From: Thalassorhabdomicrobium marinisediminis
Lineage (GTDB): Bacteria > Pseudomonadota > Alphaproteobacteria > Rhodobacterales > Rhodobacteraceae
Assembly (NCBI RefSeq): GCF_003072065.1
Contig: NZ_QCYG01000004.1
Span: 124,001-188,000 of the forward strand
DNA: 64,000 bases
Direction: 5' to 3'
In this document: positions 54,666 to 63,440 of the stretch, piece by piece
Numbering within the stretch: the stretch's first letter is position 1
Layout of the letters: each line of letters starts with the position of its first letter
Notes under the pieces: model-generated
What the model was told of the DNA's origin: nothing
Seen by the model: only the letters and a program-made list of their open reading frames with translations
Database searches by the model: none
Program-made: the position numbers and the translations under genes

Positions 54666-56014
54666 ACGTTAAGCAGGAGGTGTTCACGCTCCCACGGGCT
54701 GATCACATGCAGGAATTCTTCATATTCCGCACGTTTCACAATGGAATAGACACGGGCAAAGTCGGGCCCCAGAAGGTCATGCATGGCGGTGTTTTCATCA
54801 AAAAGTTCAAGCGCGGAATACAGACCCTGCGGCAACTCTCCTTCTCCGGCGTAAGCGTCGCCGTCGAAACGTTTGTCGGGACGCAGGCCCTGTTTGATGC
54901 CCAGATACCCACAGGCCAATGAGGCCGCAATGCATAAATAGGGGTTGCAATCCATTCCCGCGAGGCGGTTTTCGATGCGCCGTGCCTCGGGCGAGGACAG
55001 CGGCACCCGGAGCCCGGTCGTGCGGTTGTCGCGCGCCCATTCCAGATTGATCGGGGCGGCGTGGTCCTTCACGTAGCGGCGGTAGCTGTTCACGTAGGGC
55101 GCCATCACCGCGATGACGCTGGGCAGGTGCTGCTGCAACCCGCCGATGAACTGGAAAAACGCGTCCGTTTCACCGCCCTGCGGGCCGGTGAAGATGTTGC
55201 GCCCGTCGCGATCAAGGATCGAATGGTGCACGTGCATGGCGCTGCCTGGCTCGTTCTCGATCGGTTTGGCCATGAAGGTCGCGAAACAATTGTGCTTGAG
55301 CGCCGCCTCTTTCAGCAGACGTTTGAAAAAGAAGACTTGATCGGCCAGCTCGACCGGATCCCCGTGGTTGAGGTTGATCTCAAGCTGGCCCGCGCCGCCC
55401 TCTTGCGTGATGCCGTCGATTTCGAACCCCTGGATCTCGGCGAATTCATAGATGTCGTCGATCACCGGGCCGTAGTCGTCGACGGCGGTCATGGAATAGG
55501 CCTGTCGCGCGGCGGCGGGGCGGCCCGAGCGGCCGATCATCGGGTCGATCGGTTTGGCCGGGTCGGTGTTCGGCGCAACAAGGAAGAACTCCATCTCGGG
55601 GGCCACGACGGGCGTCCAGCCCTCGGCCTCATAAAGGGCGACGACGCGCTTGAGCACGTTGCGGGGCGAGAACTGGATCAGATTGCCCTTGCGGTCATAG
55701 GCGTCATGGATGACCTGCAGCGTCCCATCGGTGGCCCATGGGGCGGCGGTGGCGGTGCTGTAGTCGGGCTTGAGGATCATATCAGGCTCAATAAAGCCAT
55801 CCTCGCCGGCCGCTTCCCCCCAGCCGCCGGTGATCGTCTGGAAAAAGATCGATTCAGGCAGGTGGAACTGGGTCTGTTTTTCCCATTTCGCCGCGGGCAC
55901 GGCCTTGCCCCGGGCGATGCCGGGCAGATCGCCGATCATGCATTCGACCTCATCGAGGCGGTTGGCCTCAAGGTAGTCGCGGGCGGCTTGCGGGATCTGG
56001 TTGAGCCAGCTCAT
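54662..56014 (-). CDS. puuA: Glutamine synthetase-family ligase (gamma-glutamyl-amine synthetase type, second copy)
   Basis: A 450-residue member of the glutamine synthetase fold: catalytic core with PEMEFFLVAP, GAGQLEINLNHGDP, AMHVHHSILD, and NRTTGLRVPLSSPEARRIENRLAGMDCNPY. It resembles PuuA-type gamma-glutamyl-polyamine synthetases rather than GlnA (no adenylylation-tyrosine loop seen). ATG 56014 follows AAGAGG and overlaps the amidotransferase gene by four bases. A second paralog is encoded at 56814-58142 with clear sequence divergence. Confidence 0.88.
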   Translation of the reverse strand: MSWLNQIPQAARDYLEANRLDEVECMIGDLPGIARGKAVPAAKWEKQTQFHLPESIFFQTITGGWGEAAGEDGFIEPDMILKPDYSTATAAPWATDGTLQVIHDAYDRKGNLIQFSPRNVLKRVVALYEAEGWTPVVAPEMEFFLVAPNTDPAKPIDPMIGRSGRPAAARQAYSMTAVDDYGPVIDDIYEFAEIQGFEIDGITQEGGAGQLEINLNHGDPVELADQVFFFKRLLKEAALKHNCFATFMAKPIENEPGSAMHVHHSILDRDGRNIFTGPQGGETDAFFQFIGGLQQHLPSVIAVMAPYVNSYRRYVKDHAAPINLEWARDNRTTGLRVPLSSPEARRIENRLAGMDCNPYLCIAASLACGYLGIKQGLRPDKRFDGDAYAGEGELPQGLYSALELFDENTAMHDLLGPDFARVYSIVKRAEYEEFLHVISPWEREHLLLNV

Positions 56015-56688
56015 GGGTGGGCCTCTTTGAAGAATGCGCCGATGCGGGTGGCCAGAACATCGCTGTCCACCTCTTTGCGCAGGTTGGCTTTGGCGGTGTC
56101 GATCAGCTCGGGCGGGACGGTGCCCGCGCGGGCGACGATCAGCCCGTTGATGAAGGTGGAATCGAATTCGGGATGGGCTTGCACGGTGAAGGCGCGGGTG
56201 CCGTAAACCAGTGCGGCGTTTTCGCAATGGCCGTTGCGGGCGATGGGCGTGGCATCGGCGGGGCGGCGCGTGACCTGATCCTGATGCCAGGCGTTGAGGG
56301 CAAGGGTTTCGCCATCCCAATCGTAGGTCTGCCGCCCCACGGCCCAGCCGCCTTCGAACTTCTCGACCCGACCGCCGAGCGCCTGGGCGATGATCTGGTG
56401 ACCGAAACAGATCCCCACCAGCGGGCGGCCTTCGTCATAGATGGCGCGAATCAGACCTTCGAGCCGCGCGATCCACGGCAGGTCTTCGTAAGCTGCGTGT
56501 TTGGAGCCTGTGATCAGCCAACCGTCGCAAACCTTGTGGCTTTCGGGGAAGTCGCCATCGCAGACCGCATAGGTTTCGAAGGTGAACCCCTGACCCGCAA
56601 GCAGTTTTTCGAACAGGTTGTTGACGTCACCGGTGATCGGGCGCAGCTCATCTGGAGCGTGGCCAGTTTGTAGAATGCCGATTTTCAT
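56011..56688 (-). CDS. Class I glutamine amidotransferase-like protein
   Basis: A 225-residue class I glutamine amidotransferase: nucleophile in GICFGHQIIAQALGG near residue 95, and the His-Glu pair in TVQAHPEFDSTF near residue 182. The role in this cluster is unclear: it may hydrolyse gamma-glutamyl intermediates (as PuuD does, though PuuD is a different C26-type sequence) or serve as a glutaminase. It overlaps the following synthetase gene by four bases and follows the first synthetase gene by 125 bases. Confidence 0.86.
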   Translation of the reverse strand: MKIGILQTGHAPDELRPITGDVNNLFEKLLAGQGFTFETYAVCDGDFPESHKVCDGWLITGSKHAAYEDLPWIARLEGLIRAIYDEGRPLVGICFGHQIIAQALGGRVEKFEGGWAVGRQTYDWDGETLALNAWHQDQVTRRPADATPIARNGHCENAALVYGTRAFTVQAHPEFDSTFINGLIVARAGTVPPELIDTAKANLRKEVDSDVLATRIGAFFKEAHP

Positions 56689-56813
56689 GAAGCACCAATA
56701 GGTTGATTTGCGCCGAGCGTAGTCGGCCTTGCGCAGGGGCACAAGCGTCGAGCCACGCTGAAAGCGGCCCTCCGGGGGGAGTTTGTCCGGGTCAGATGAA
56801 GCGAGGGCGGGGG

Positions 56814-58142
56814 TCAGACCGTGTCGAGGTAGAGATCGATACGCTCTTCCGGGGAGAGGTCCGCGAACTCTTTGCATTCCTGTCGCTTGGTGGCGACGAG
56901 GTTGCGGATCAGCTCGGCCGGGAAAATGCGCGCGATATGCGGGTCGGCCTCAAAGGCGTCGATGGCGTCGGACCAGTTGCCGGGCAGTTGTGGCAGGCGC
57001 TGGTCATAGGCATTGCCGGCGATGGGGGCCGGCGGCTGTTGTGCGTCTTCGATGCCGGTGAGCGCGGCGCCCAGCACCACGGCAAGCATCAGGTAGGGGT
57101 TCACATCGCCACCCGCGACGCGGTGTTCGATGCGGCGCCCCTTGGGGTTCCCGCCCGGGACGCGGATCGCGGCGGTGCGGTTTTCGTAGGCCCAGCAGAT
57201 CGACGTGGGCGCGTGGGCGTTGGGCACCAGCCGGTCGTAGGAATTGCCATGGGGGGCAAGGATCAGGGCGCTGGCGGGCAGGGCGGCCATGCAGCCGGCG
57301 ATGGCGTGCTGCAGAAGGTCCGTGCCCTCGGGCCCGCCATTGTCGAAGATGTTGTTGCCCTCGGCGTCGAGCACCGAGAAATGCACATGCATGCCGTTGC
57401 CGGAATATTCCGGATAGGGTTTCGCCATGAAACTGGCAGCGAAGCCGTGTTTCCGGGCGATGCCGCGGACCAGCAGCTTGAACAGCCAGGTGTCGTCGGC
57501 GGCTTTCATGGCGTCGCCGTGGCTGAGGTTGATTTCGAACTGGCCAAGACCGGCCTCGGAGATTGCGGTCTCGGCGGGGATGTCCATGGCTTCAGCCCCG
57601 TCGTAGAGGGCGGTGAAATATGTGTCGAAGGCGTCCAGCGCCCGCAGCGACAGGATTTCCGCGCCGGGGCGGCGTTTGCCTGAACGGGGCGAGGGCACAA
57701 CTTGCAGGTCCTTGCCGCTGTCGTCCACGAGGTAGAATTCAAGCTCGGTGCCGCAGATCGGGGTCAGGCCGCGTGCCTTGTACCGCGCCAGCACCGCAGC
57801 GAGCGCATGACGCGGGTCGCCTTCATAGGGGCGGCCGTCTTCGCGATACATCCACACGGGCAACAGGGCGGTCGGATTGTCGACCCAGGGCATGGGCATG
57901 AAGCCGCGCTCGGTGGGCAGGCAGACGCCATCGGGGTCGCCGGCTTCGAACACCAGCGGGGAATCGTCGATATCCTCCCCCCAGATGTCGAGGTTCAACG
58001 CCGAGAGCGGAAAGCGCGTGCCGTCCTGTTCGATCTTCTGTGCAAAGCGCGTGGGGATGCGCTTGCCCCGGGCGACGCCGTTGAGGTCGGAGGCGGCCAC
58101 GCGAATGGCCTTGATGTGGGGATGGTCGTGAAGCCAGGACAT
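56814..58142 (-). CDS. Glutamine synthetase-family ligase (gamma-glutamyl-amine synthetase type, first copy)
   Basis: A 442-residue glutamine-synthetase-fold ligase with ASDLNGVARGKRIP, TELEFYLVDD, GLGQFEINLSHGDAM, NGMHVHFSVLD, and NRTAAIRVPGGNPKGRRIEHRVAGGDVNPYL. It is related to but clearly different from the second copy at 54662. Likely substrates are amines or polyamines joined to glutamate. It is 5 bases after the end of the permease gene, so the ABC transporter and the ligase are one unit. Confidence 0.88.
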   Translation of the reverse strand: MSWLHDHPHIKAIRVAASDLNGVARGKRIPTRFAQKIEQDGTRFPLSALNLDIWGEDIDDSPLVFEAGDPDGVCLPTERGFMPMPWVDNPTALLPVWMYREDGRPYEGDPRHALAAVLARYKARGLTPICGTELEFYLVDDSGKDLQVVPSPRSGKRRPGAEILSLRALDAFDTYFTALYDGAEAMDIPAETAISEAGLGQFEINLSHGDAMKAADDTWLFKLLVRGIARKHGFAASFMAKPYPEYSGNGMHVHFSVLDAEGNNIFDNGGPEGTDLLQHAIAGCMAALPASALILAPHGNSYDRLVPNAHAPTSICWAYENRTAAIRVPGGNPKGRRIEHRVAGGDVNPYLMLAVVLGAALTGIEDAQQPPAPIAGNAYDQRLPQLPGNWSDAIDAFEADPHIARIFPAELIRNLVATKRQECKEFADLSPEERIDLYLDTV

Positions 58143-58147
58143 GGATG

Positions 58148-58960
58148 TTACCGGATCAGTTGCGGGCGGAAGCGGAAGCGCGTGCGCTTCGCCTCTTGCG
58201 GCAGGTGGCGGTTCAGTCTTGCGCCGATCCGGCCCATCAGCGTGATGATCACGAGGGTGAGCAGAATGAAATAGCCCGCAAGGATCGGGTAGGGCACGAA
58301 GGGGTTGAAGGTCTTGTCGGCGAAGTAGCTGGCGTAATAGAGCGCGTCGCCCTTTTGCTGCCACGCCGGGAAGCCGCTGAAATAGACAAGGGTGGTGGAG
58401 TGGAACAGGAAGATCGCTTCATTCGTGTAGGCGGGCCACGCCAAACGCAGCATTGTAGGCCAGATCACGCGGCGAAAGCGCGACCACCCGGACAGGCCAT
58501 AGGCGTCCGCGGCTTCGATGTCGCCCTTGGGAATGGATTGCAGCGCGCCGTAGAAAATCTCGCCCGTGTAGGCGGAGGTGTTGAGGAACAACACCAGCAG
58601 CGCGCCCAGCCATGCGGCAGTGAACGGGTCGAAGAACGGGTATTGCCCTTTGAGCGCCAGAAACAGGAAGTAGGCGAAAAAGAACTGGATGAACAGCGGC
58701 GAGCCGCGGAAGATGAAGATGAACCATTCGCTGGATTTACGCAGGACCGGGTTGCGCGCAGCCTTTCCCAGCGCCACGGCGGTGGCCAGAAAGAACCCTG
58801 CCAGCAGCGACAACACGCCGAAGTAGATGTTCCACAACATGCCCGAGCCGATCAGCGTGAACTGCTGGCACAGAGTGAAATTCTCTCGCGGCAGGAGGCG
58901 TTCGCCGATGCCGATGGAACGCAGCCCGTAGTCAGCGATTGTGTCGAGACATTCCATCAT
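58148..58960 (-). CDS. Amino-acid/polyamine-type ABC transporter permease (HisM-like)
   Basis: A 270-residue inner-membrane permease with about five membrane segments and the BPD_transp_1 loop motif EAADAYGLSGWSRFRRVIWPTML. It forms the heterodimeric channel with the adjacent permease, whose gene overlaps by four bases (58957-58960). Two consecutive ATG codons open the gene. Confidence 0.9.
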   Translation of the reverse strand: MMECLDTIADYGLRSIGIGERLLPRENFTLCQQFTLIGSGMLWNIYFGVLSLLAGFFLATAVALGKAARNPVLRKSSEWFIFIFRGSPLFIQFFFAYFLFLALKGQYPFFDPFTAAWLGALLVLFLNTSAYTGEIFYGALQSIPKGDIEAADAYGLSGWSRFRRVIWPTMLRLAWPAYTNEAIFLFHSTTLVYFSGFPAWQQKGDALYYASYFADKTFNPFVPYPILAGYFILLTLVIITLMGRIGARLNRHLPQEAKRTRFRFRPQLIR

Positions 58961-59763
58961 GCGGCGGCCCTGCGTTGGGCTTCACCGCCCGATGTGGCCT
59001 GTCCGGCGGTCAGGCGGCGCATCACCCGGTCCAGGACGATTTCGGACAGGCGGGTGAAGGCAAGGTAGAAGACAAGCAGCACCAGAAAATACCACACGCG
59101 CCAGTCGCCGTGGGGGTAATCGGTGAAGCGCGGGGTCTTTGTGCCGCCCAGCTCGCGCGCCCAATAGACGATATCCTCGACCCCCAGCAGGAACAAAAGC
59201 GGCGTGGCCTTGATCAGGACCATCCACAGATTGCCCAGCCCCGGCAGCGCATAGACCCACATCTGCGGCACGATGATCCGCCAGAAGGACTGGCGCCGGG
59301 TCATGCCGTAAGCTTCGGCGGTCTCGATCTGTGGTTTGGGCACCGCGCGCATGGCCCCGAAAAGCACGTTGCCCGCGAAGGCCCCGAAGACGATGGCGAA
59401 GGTGAAAACGGCGATGAAATAGCCGTAGGTTTCATGCACCCACTGCGGCGCGTTGCCCAAAGGCATTTTTGCCGCCTGACAGACGATGAAATCGTTGCCC
59501 TGCCGGATCGTGTCGGGCCAGTCGGGGCATTTGATCTTGTGGCGCAGGTATTCGATGCCCTGATCAAGGGCGATGACGAAGAACAGGAAAAAGGCGATGT
59601 CGGGCACGCCGCGCACGATGGCGATATAACCTTTGCCGAACCACGACAGGGGCGCGATGGTGCTGCGTGCGGCGATGGCCCCGCCGAAGCCGAAGATCAG
59701 CGCCAGCGGCGCGGTGATCGCCAGCAGGGTCAGAACCGTCAGGAACGACCAATAGAACCCCAT
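58957..59763 (-). CDS. Amino-acid/polyamine-type ABC transporter permease (HisQ-like)
   Basis: A 268-residue permease with five to six membrane segments and the EAA loop motif ETAEAYGMTRRQSFWRIIVPQMWV. A soluble insert between the first membrane segments (CPDWPDTIRQGNDFIVCQAAK) contains two cysteines. Works with the other permease and the ATPase encoded at 60745. It is downstream of the binding-protein gene, separated by a 166-base gap with a strong stem-loop. Confidence 0.9.
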   Translation of the reverse strand: MGFYWSFLTVLTLLAITAPLALIFGFGGAIAARSTIAPLSWFGKGYIAIVRGVPDIAFFLFFVIALDQGIEYLRHKIKCPDWPDTIRQGNDFIVCQAAKMPLGNAPQWVHETYGYFIAVFTFAIVFGAFAGNVLFGAMRAVPKPQIETAEAYGMTRRQSFWRIIVPQMWVYALPGLGNLWMVLIKATPLLFLLGVEDIVYWARELGGTKTPRFTDYPHGDWRVWYFLVLLVFYLAFTRLSEIVLDRVMRRLTAGQATSGGEAQRRAAA

Positions 59764-59889
59764 GTGCTTGCCTGTGGTCAGGTAGCAGGCGAGCCACTGG
59801 ACGGACTCGAGCGTTTCGGGATCTGCGCAAAAGCTGAAAATGGCGGGACCTTCGGGGACGGGGTGGCGCGGTCAACGGCTCAGGAGGAG

Positions 59890-59922
59890 CGCCGCGCCCG
59901 CCGGTTGTCCGGGGGCGCGGCG
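59890..59922 (-). promoter_or_regulatory. Stem-loop between binding-protein and permease genes
   Basis: CGCCGCGCCC (59890-59899) pairs with GGGCGCGGCG (59913-59922); the loop holds an inner CCGG/CCGG. No T run follows on the minus strand, so it is more likely a transcript-stabilising or attenuating hairpin that raises binding-protein over permease level than a terminator. Confidence 0.55.
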
Positions 59923-59929
59923 GATGGGC

Positions 59930-60658
59930 TTATTCGAAGAGCGAGGCGACTTCCCACTTCGAGATCAGCTCATTGAGCGAGCCATCATCCTTCATGGACT
60001 GGATCGCCGCATCGAACTTCTCGCGCAGCTCGGTGTCGCTTTCCCGCAGACCCATGCCGACGCCGCCGCCCAACGCGACCGTCTGCTCAAGCATGATCAG
60101 ATCGTCCTGCCCCTCAATCGCGCCCGCAAGATAGGACTGGTCGGCAAAGACCGCGTCAGCCTCACCGGCGCGCACGGCGGCGATGGTTTCTTCGGGGGTT
60201 GCGAATTCCACCAGCGTCCAGCCCTGATCAGCGATGTAGCCGGCCTGGATGGTGCCGGTCTGTGCGGCGATCACGCTGTTGGCGGGGTCGAGATCCTCGG
60301 TCATGGCGACGAAGGCTGTTGGGTCCGCAGGCGTGTATTCCTGTGTGAAGTCGATGATTTCGTCACGCTCGGGCGTGATCGACATGCCAGCGATGATGGT
60401 GTCGTAGTTGCCCGACACGAGGTTTGGAATGATGCTGTCCCAGTCGTTGGTGACCCATTCGCAGGTCAGCTCGGCACGCGCGCACAGCTCATCGCCCAGT
60501 TCCCGTTCGAAGCCGTCAACCTCACCGGCGTCGTTGATGAAGTTCCACGGGGCATAAGCGCCCTCGGTGCCCATGCGCACGACAGAGTGGGACTCTGCAA
60601 ACGCCATGGAGGAGGTGAGCGCAAGCGCTGCGGTCGTGAGGATCAGGTTTTTCATCAT
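59930..60658 (-). CDS. ABC transporter periplasmic binding protein (basic amino acid / polyamine-like)
   Basis: A 242-residue family 3 solute-binding protein with signal peptide (cleavage near AFA-ES). Signatures: VRMGTEGAYAPWNFIN, FERELGDELCARAELTCEWV, IIPNLVSGNYDTIIAGMSITPERD and DAVFADQSYLAGAI, close to lysine/arginine/ornithine or octopine/nopaline binding proteins. Cys pair in LCARAELTCEW may form the disulfide typical of these proteins. It lies between the ATPase and permease genes. Ligand likely a cationic amino acid or amine; not proven. Confidence 0.9.
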   Translation of the reverse strand: MMKNLILTTAALALTSSMAFAESHSVVRMGTEGAYAPWNFINDAGEVDGFERELGDELCARAELTCEWVTNDWDSIIPNLVSGNYDTIIAGMSITPERDEIIDFTQEYTPADPTAFVAMTEDLDPANSVIAAQTGTIQAGYIADQGWTLVEFATPEETIAAVRAGEADAVFADQSYLAGAIEGQDDLIMLEQTVALGGGVGMGLRESDTELREKFDAAIQSMKDDGSLNELISKWEVASLFE

Positions 60659-60744
60659 GTTTCTCCCGTTGATGAGGGGCGACTCGTTGCATGGTCACCC
60701 CGACTGTCGCGCAGAATTGTCTGCCCGCGACAAAATGGCAATGG

Positions 60745-61515
60745 TTAAGCGGATTGCGTGACCGAAAGGAAACCGCGCAGGCGTTCCGATTGCGGCGCGT
60801 CGAAGACCGCTTCGGGCGGGCCTTCCTCCTCGATCAGTCCCTGATGCAGGAAGACGACGTGGTCGGAAATGTCCCGGGCCATGCGCATGTCGTGGGTGAC
60901 CACCAGCATGGTGCGTCCCTCAGCGGCGAGATCCTTGATGACCTTCACCACCTCCTGCTCGAGCTCGGGATCAAGGGCGGAGGTCGGCTCGTCAAAGAGC
61001 AGCGCTTTCGGCTCCATGCACAGCGCCCGCGCAATGGCGGCACGCTGTTGCTGCCCGCCGGACAGTTGCGCCGGATAGACGTCACATTTGTCGCCAATGC
61101 CCACCTTGTCGAGATAGGCGCGCGCGCTGGCCTCAACCTCCGCCCGGTCGCGTTTGAGCACCGTGAGCGGTGCCTCCATCACGTTTTGCAGGATCGTCAT
61201 ATGGGACCAGAGGTTGAACTGCTGGAACACCATGGACAGGTTGGTGCGGATGCGGATCATCTGCGCGTGATCGCCCGGATGCCGGTGCAGGCCCGTGCCT
61301 TTCCAGACCACCGGCTCACCACAAAAGATCACGTCACCCTCCTGGCTGTCCTCAAGCAGGTTGGCGCAGCGCAGAAGGGTCGATTTGCCCGACCCGGAGG
61401 ACCCGATCAGGCTGACGACATGGCCCGCGGGCGCGGTCACGTCGACGCCCTTGAGCACTTCAAGAGCGCTGTAGGACTTGTGGAGATTGCGGATTTCGAT
61501 CACCGGATCGGTCAT
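60745..61515 (-). CDS. ABC transporter ATP-binding protein (HisP/GlnQ-like)
   Basis: A 256-residue ATPase: Walker A GSSGSGKST near residue 38, signature LSGGQQQRAAIARAL near residue 150, Walker B ALLFDEPTSALDP and the switch His in LVVTHDM. It completes the transporter with the binding protein and two permeases just downstream on the same strand, and is probably the first gene of the long minus-strand unit. Confidence 0.94.
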   Translation of the reverse strand: MTDPVIEIRNLHKSYSALEVLKGVDVTAPAGHVVSLIGSSGSGKSTLLRCANLLEDSQEGDVIFCGEPVVWKGTGLHRHPGDHAQMIRIRTNLSMVFQQFNLWSHMTILQNVMEAPLTVLKRDRAEVEASARAYLDKVGIGDKCDVYPAQLSGGQQQRAAIARALCMEPKALLFDEPTSALDPELEQEVVKVIKDLAAEGRTMLVVTHDMRMARDISDHVVFLHQGLIEEEGPPEAVFDAPQSERLRGFLSVTQSA

Positions 61516-61601
61516 GGGCCCTCATGCGCTGGTGCGCCGATGCGGCGCGGATCCGCATGAGTAGGGCGCAATCCCGCGCAAAATGCAACGGTCTTGCTGC
61601 G

Positions 61602-62039
61602 TCAGCTTCGTTCGACGCGCTGACGGATCTTGTGGCTGTCCTGATCGGTCACCCCAAGCAGCGGCGCGACCATGCGGAGCAGCGCATCCTCGTGCTTATC
61701 GCGGTCGCCATCGACCAGAACGACGGACCACATGGCTTCGATCACCGCCTCGCGATTCTCGTAGGGGACGGCGTCCTTGATGGCTCGGGTGAAGCGCACG
61801 GTATCAGGGGCTTCGGCCTCGGCGGCCTCACATTCTTGCCGCAGATCGGCGGCGGCGGGGGCGTCCAGCCCGTAGCGGCGCATCAGGATGGCGTCGATCT
61901 TCGCGGCTTCGGCGGCGTCATAGGTGCCATCGGAGCGGGCCACCCGCACCAGCAACGCGCCAAGGGCCAGGCGTGCGTCGGTTTCATCCATCGGGGCGGG
62001 GTCGGGCGCGGTCAGGCGTTTGAAAAAATCAGCAAGCAT
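61602..62039 (-). CDS. TerB-like protein (first copy)
   Basis: A 145-residue helical protein of the TerB/DUF533-like family: ARLALGALLVRVARSDGTYDAAEAAKIDAILMRRYGL and VIEAMWSVVLVDGDRDKHEDALLRMVAPLLGV with repeating acidic positions (DGTYD, DGDRDKHE) that could bind metal. No other tellurite-resistance genes are near. A similar gene lies directly upstream (62077-62505). Confidence 0.85.
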   Translation of the reverse strand: MLADFFKRLTAPDPAPMDETDARLALGALLVRVARSDGTYDAAEAAKIDAILMRRYGLDAPAAADLRQECEAAEAEAPDTVRFTRAIKDAVPYENREAVIEAMWSVVLVDGDRDKHEDALLRMVAPLLGVTDQDSHKIRQRVERS

Positions 62040-62076
62040 GAGGGGGATATAGGGGGCGCAGCGCCGAAGACCAACC

Positions 62077-62505
62077 CTATCTGCGCAAGGCGGTCGCTTC
62101 GTCGAGGGTCATGCCGAAAGTGCGGGTCGCGATCATCACGACCTGCGCTTCGGTGTCGTCGCGTCGCCCATCGGCATCGGCCACCTGCCAGAGCGCTTGC
62201 ACCAAGGCATCCCGTTCGGTGCGGGTGACCGTGTCCGACAGGATATGCGCCAGATCCTCGGTCTTTGGCATGGCGGCTTCCAGCTTCTCGCATTCCGCCC
62301 GCATCCGCGCGGCCTCGACCACGTTCAGATCGTAAAGGCTGGCCAGCAAATGGTCGATTTCCTCAATCTCCTGAAACAGATAGACGCCATCGGCCTTGGC
62401 CACCCGGACCAGCAGGGCGCCCAAAGCGTGGCGCGCATCCGCCTGGGGTATTTCGGTGGCGCCGGGGGCGGGCGCGCGGAGCAGGGACAAGAGACGATCA
62501 AACAT
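62077..62505 (-). CDS. TerB-like protein (second copy)
   Basis: A 142-residue paralog of the neighbouring TerB-like protein: ARHALGALLVRVAKADGVYLFQEIEEIDHLLASLY and LVQALWQVADADGRRDDTEAQVVMIATRTFGM. Same length and helix pattern, with clear divergence. ATG 62505 is preferred to an extension starting 17 codons upstream. The two genes are 37 bases apart, and were probably formed by tandem duplication. Confidence 0.84.
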   Translation of the reverse strand: MFDRLLSLLRAPAPGATEIPQADARHALGALLVRVAKADGVYLFQEIEEIDHLLASLYDLNVVEAARMRAECEKLEAAMPKTEDLAHILSDTVTRTERDALVQALWQVADADGRRDDTEAQVVMIATRTFGMTLDEATALRR

Positions 62506-62542
62506 GCCGCAAGTGTAGGCCGCCGGGCCGCACCCGCAAGAG

Positions 62543-63313
62543 TCAAAGGGCCGCAAACCTGTCCGAAAGCGCTTTTAACGCACCATCAAGCCCCCAGGGC
62601 GCGTTGACGACGAACAGGCCCGAGCCCACCATCTTGTGACCCTCGCGCGCGGGCGGAAAGCGCACCTCGTGGCGCAGGGCGTCGGGCAAGGCCGCAGTGA
62701 GCGCGCGAACCATGCCGCGATGCCGCTCGTCCGTCAGGATCGGATACCACAGCATCAGCACCCCAACCGGCCAGATCCGCGCAATCCGTGCAAGGTGCCG
62801 GGGCAGGTCCGTATAGTCGCTTTTCACCTCGTAGGACGGATCGACCAGCAGCAGCCCCCGCCGCGGCGTCGGAGGGCAGAGCGAATAGGCCATGTCGAAC
62901 CCGTCCTGCAGATGGATATGCGCGCCGGGCACCGAAGCCTGCAACGCCGCCCCTTCCGCCGGGTGCAATTCCGCCACATGCAGACGATCCTCGGGGCGCA
63001 GCAAGCGCGAGGCGATCCAGGGCGACCCGGGATAGGCCGTGTCCCCATGTTCGTCGCGACAACCGGCCAGAACGGCGCGGTAGGGGTGGTCAGCCTCGAA
63101 CCAATCTTCCACCTGCCCGATCCCGGCCTCTGCCTCTCCGGTCTTCACCGCCTCGGGGGCGGCCAGATCATAAAGCCCGCGCCCGCCGTGGGTCTCAAGA
63201 TAGCTGATCGGTTTGTCCTTGCGGGTCATGTAGCTCAACACCCACGCCAGTGCCGCGTGTTTGTGCACATCGGCCAGATTGCCCGCGTGATAGAGGTGTT
63301 GATACGACAGCAT
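62543..63313 (-). CDS. rlmJ: 23S rRNA (adenine(2030)-N6)-methyltransferase RlmJ
   Basis: SAM-dependent methyltransferase acting on 23S rRNA. The 256 residues start MLSYQHLYHAGNLADVHKHAAL as in RlmJ, then SYLETHGGRGLYDL, and the catalytic motif as LLLVDPSYEVKSDY (E. coli has DPPYE). ATG 63313 gives this start; the ribosome-site-like TGAGG upstream is supplied by the end of dispersed element copy C. Confidence 0.92.
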   Translation of the reverse strand: MLSYQHLYHAGNLADVHKHAALAWVLSYMTRKDKPISYLETHGGRGLYDLAAPEAVKTGEAEAGIGQVEDWFEADHPYRAVLAGCRDEHGDTAYPGSPWIASRLLRPEDRLHVAELHPAEGAALQASVPGAHIHLQDGFDMAYSLCPPTPRRGLLLVDPSYEVKSDYTDLPRHLARIARIWPVGVLMLWYPILTDERHRGMVRALTAALPDALRHEVRFPPAREGHKMVGSGLFVVNAPWGLDGALKALSDRFAAL

Positions 63314-63322
63314 CGCGAAAGC

Positions 63323-63382
63323 CTCATCTTTGCTTTTCAAATATCCCGGGGGACGCCCGTCAGGGCGGGGGGCAGCGCCCCC
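63323..63382 (-). repeat. Dispersed double-hairpin intergenic element, copy C
   Basis: Read on minus: GGGGGC/GCCCCC hairpin (63382-63368), a second hairpin CGCCC/GGGCG, then CCCCCGGGATATTT and GAAAAGCAAAGATGAG ending at 63323, 10 bases before the rlmJ start. It fills the gap between pyrG and rlmJ. Confidence 0.65.
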
Positions 63383-63440
63383 AAGCGCCGCCCGCGTGGC
63401 ACCCCGCCGTCAACAGGTCAGCGCCTGCGGCCCCGGCCTC

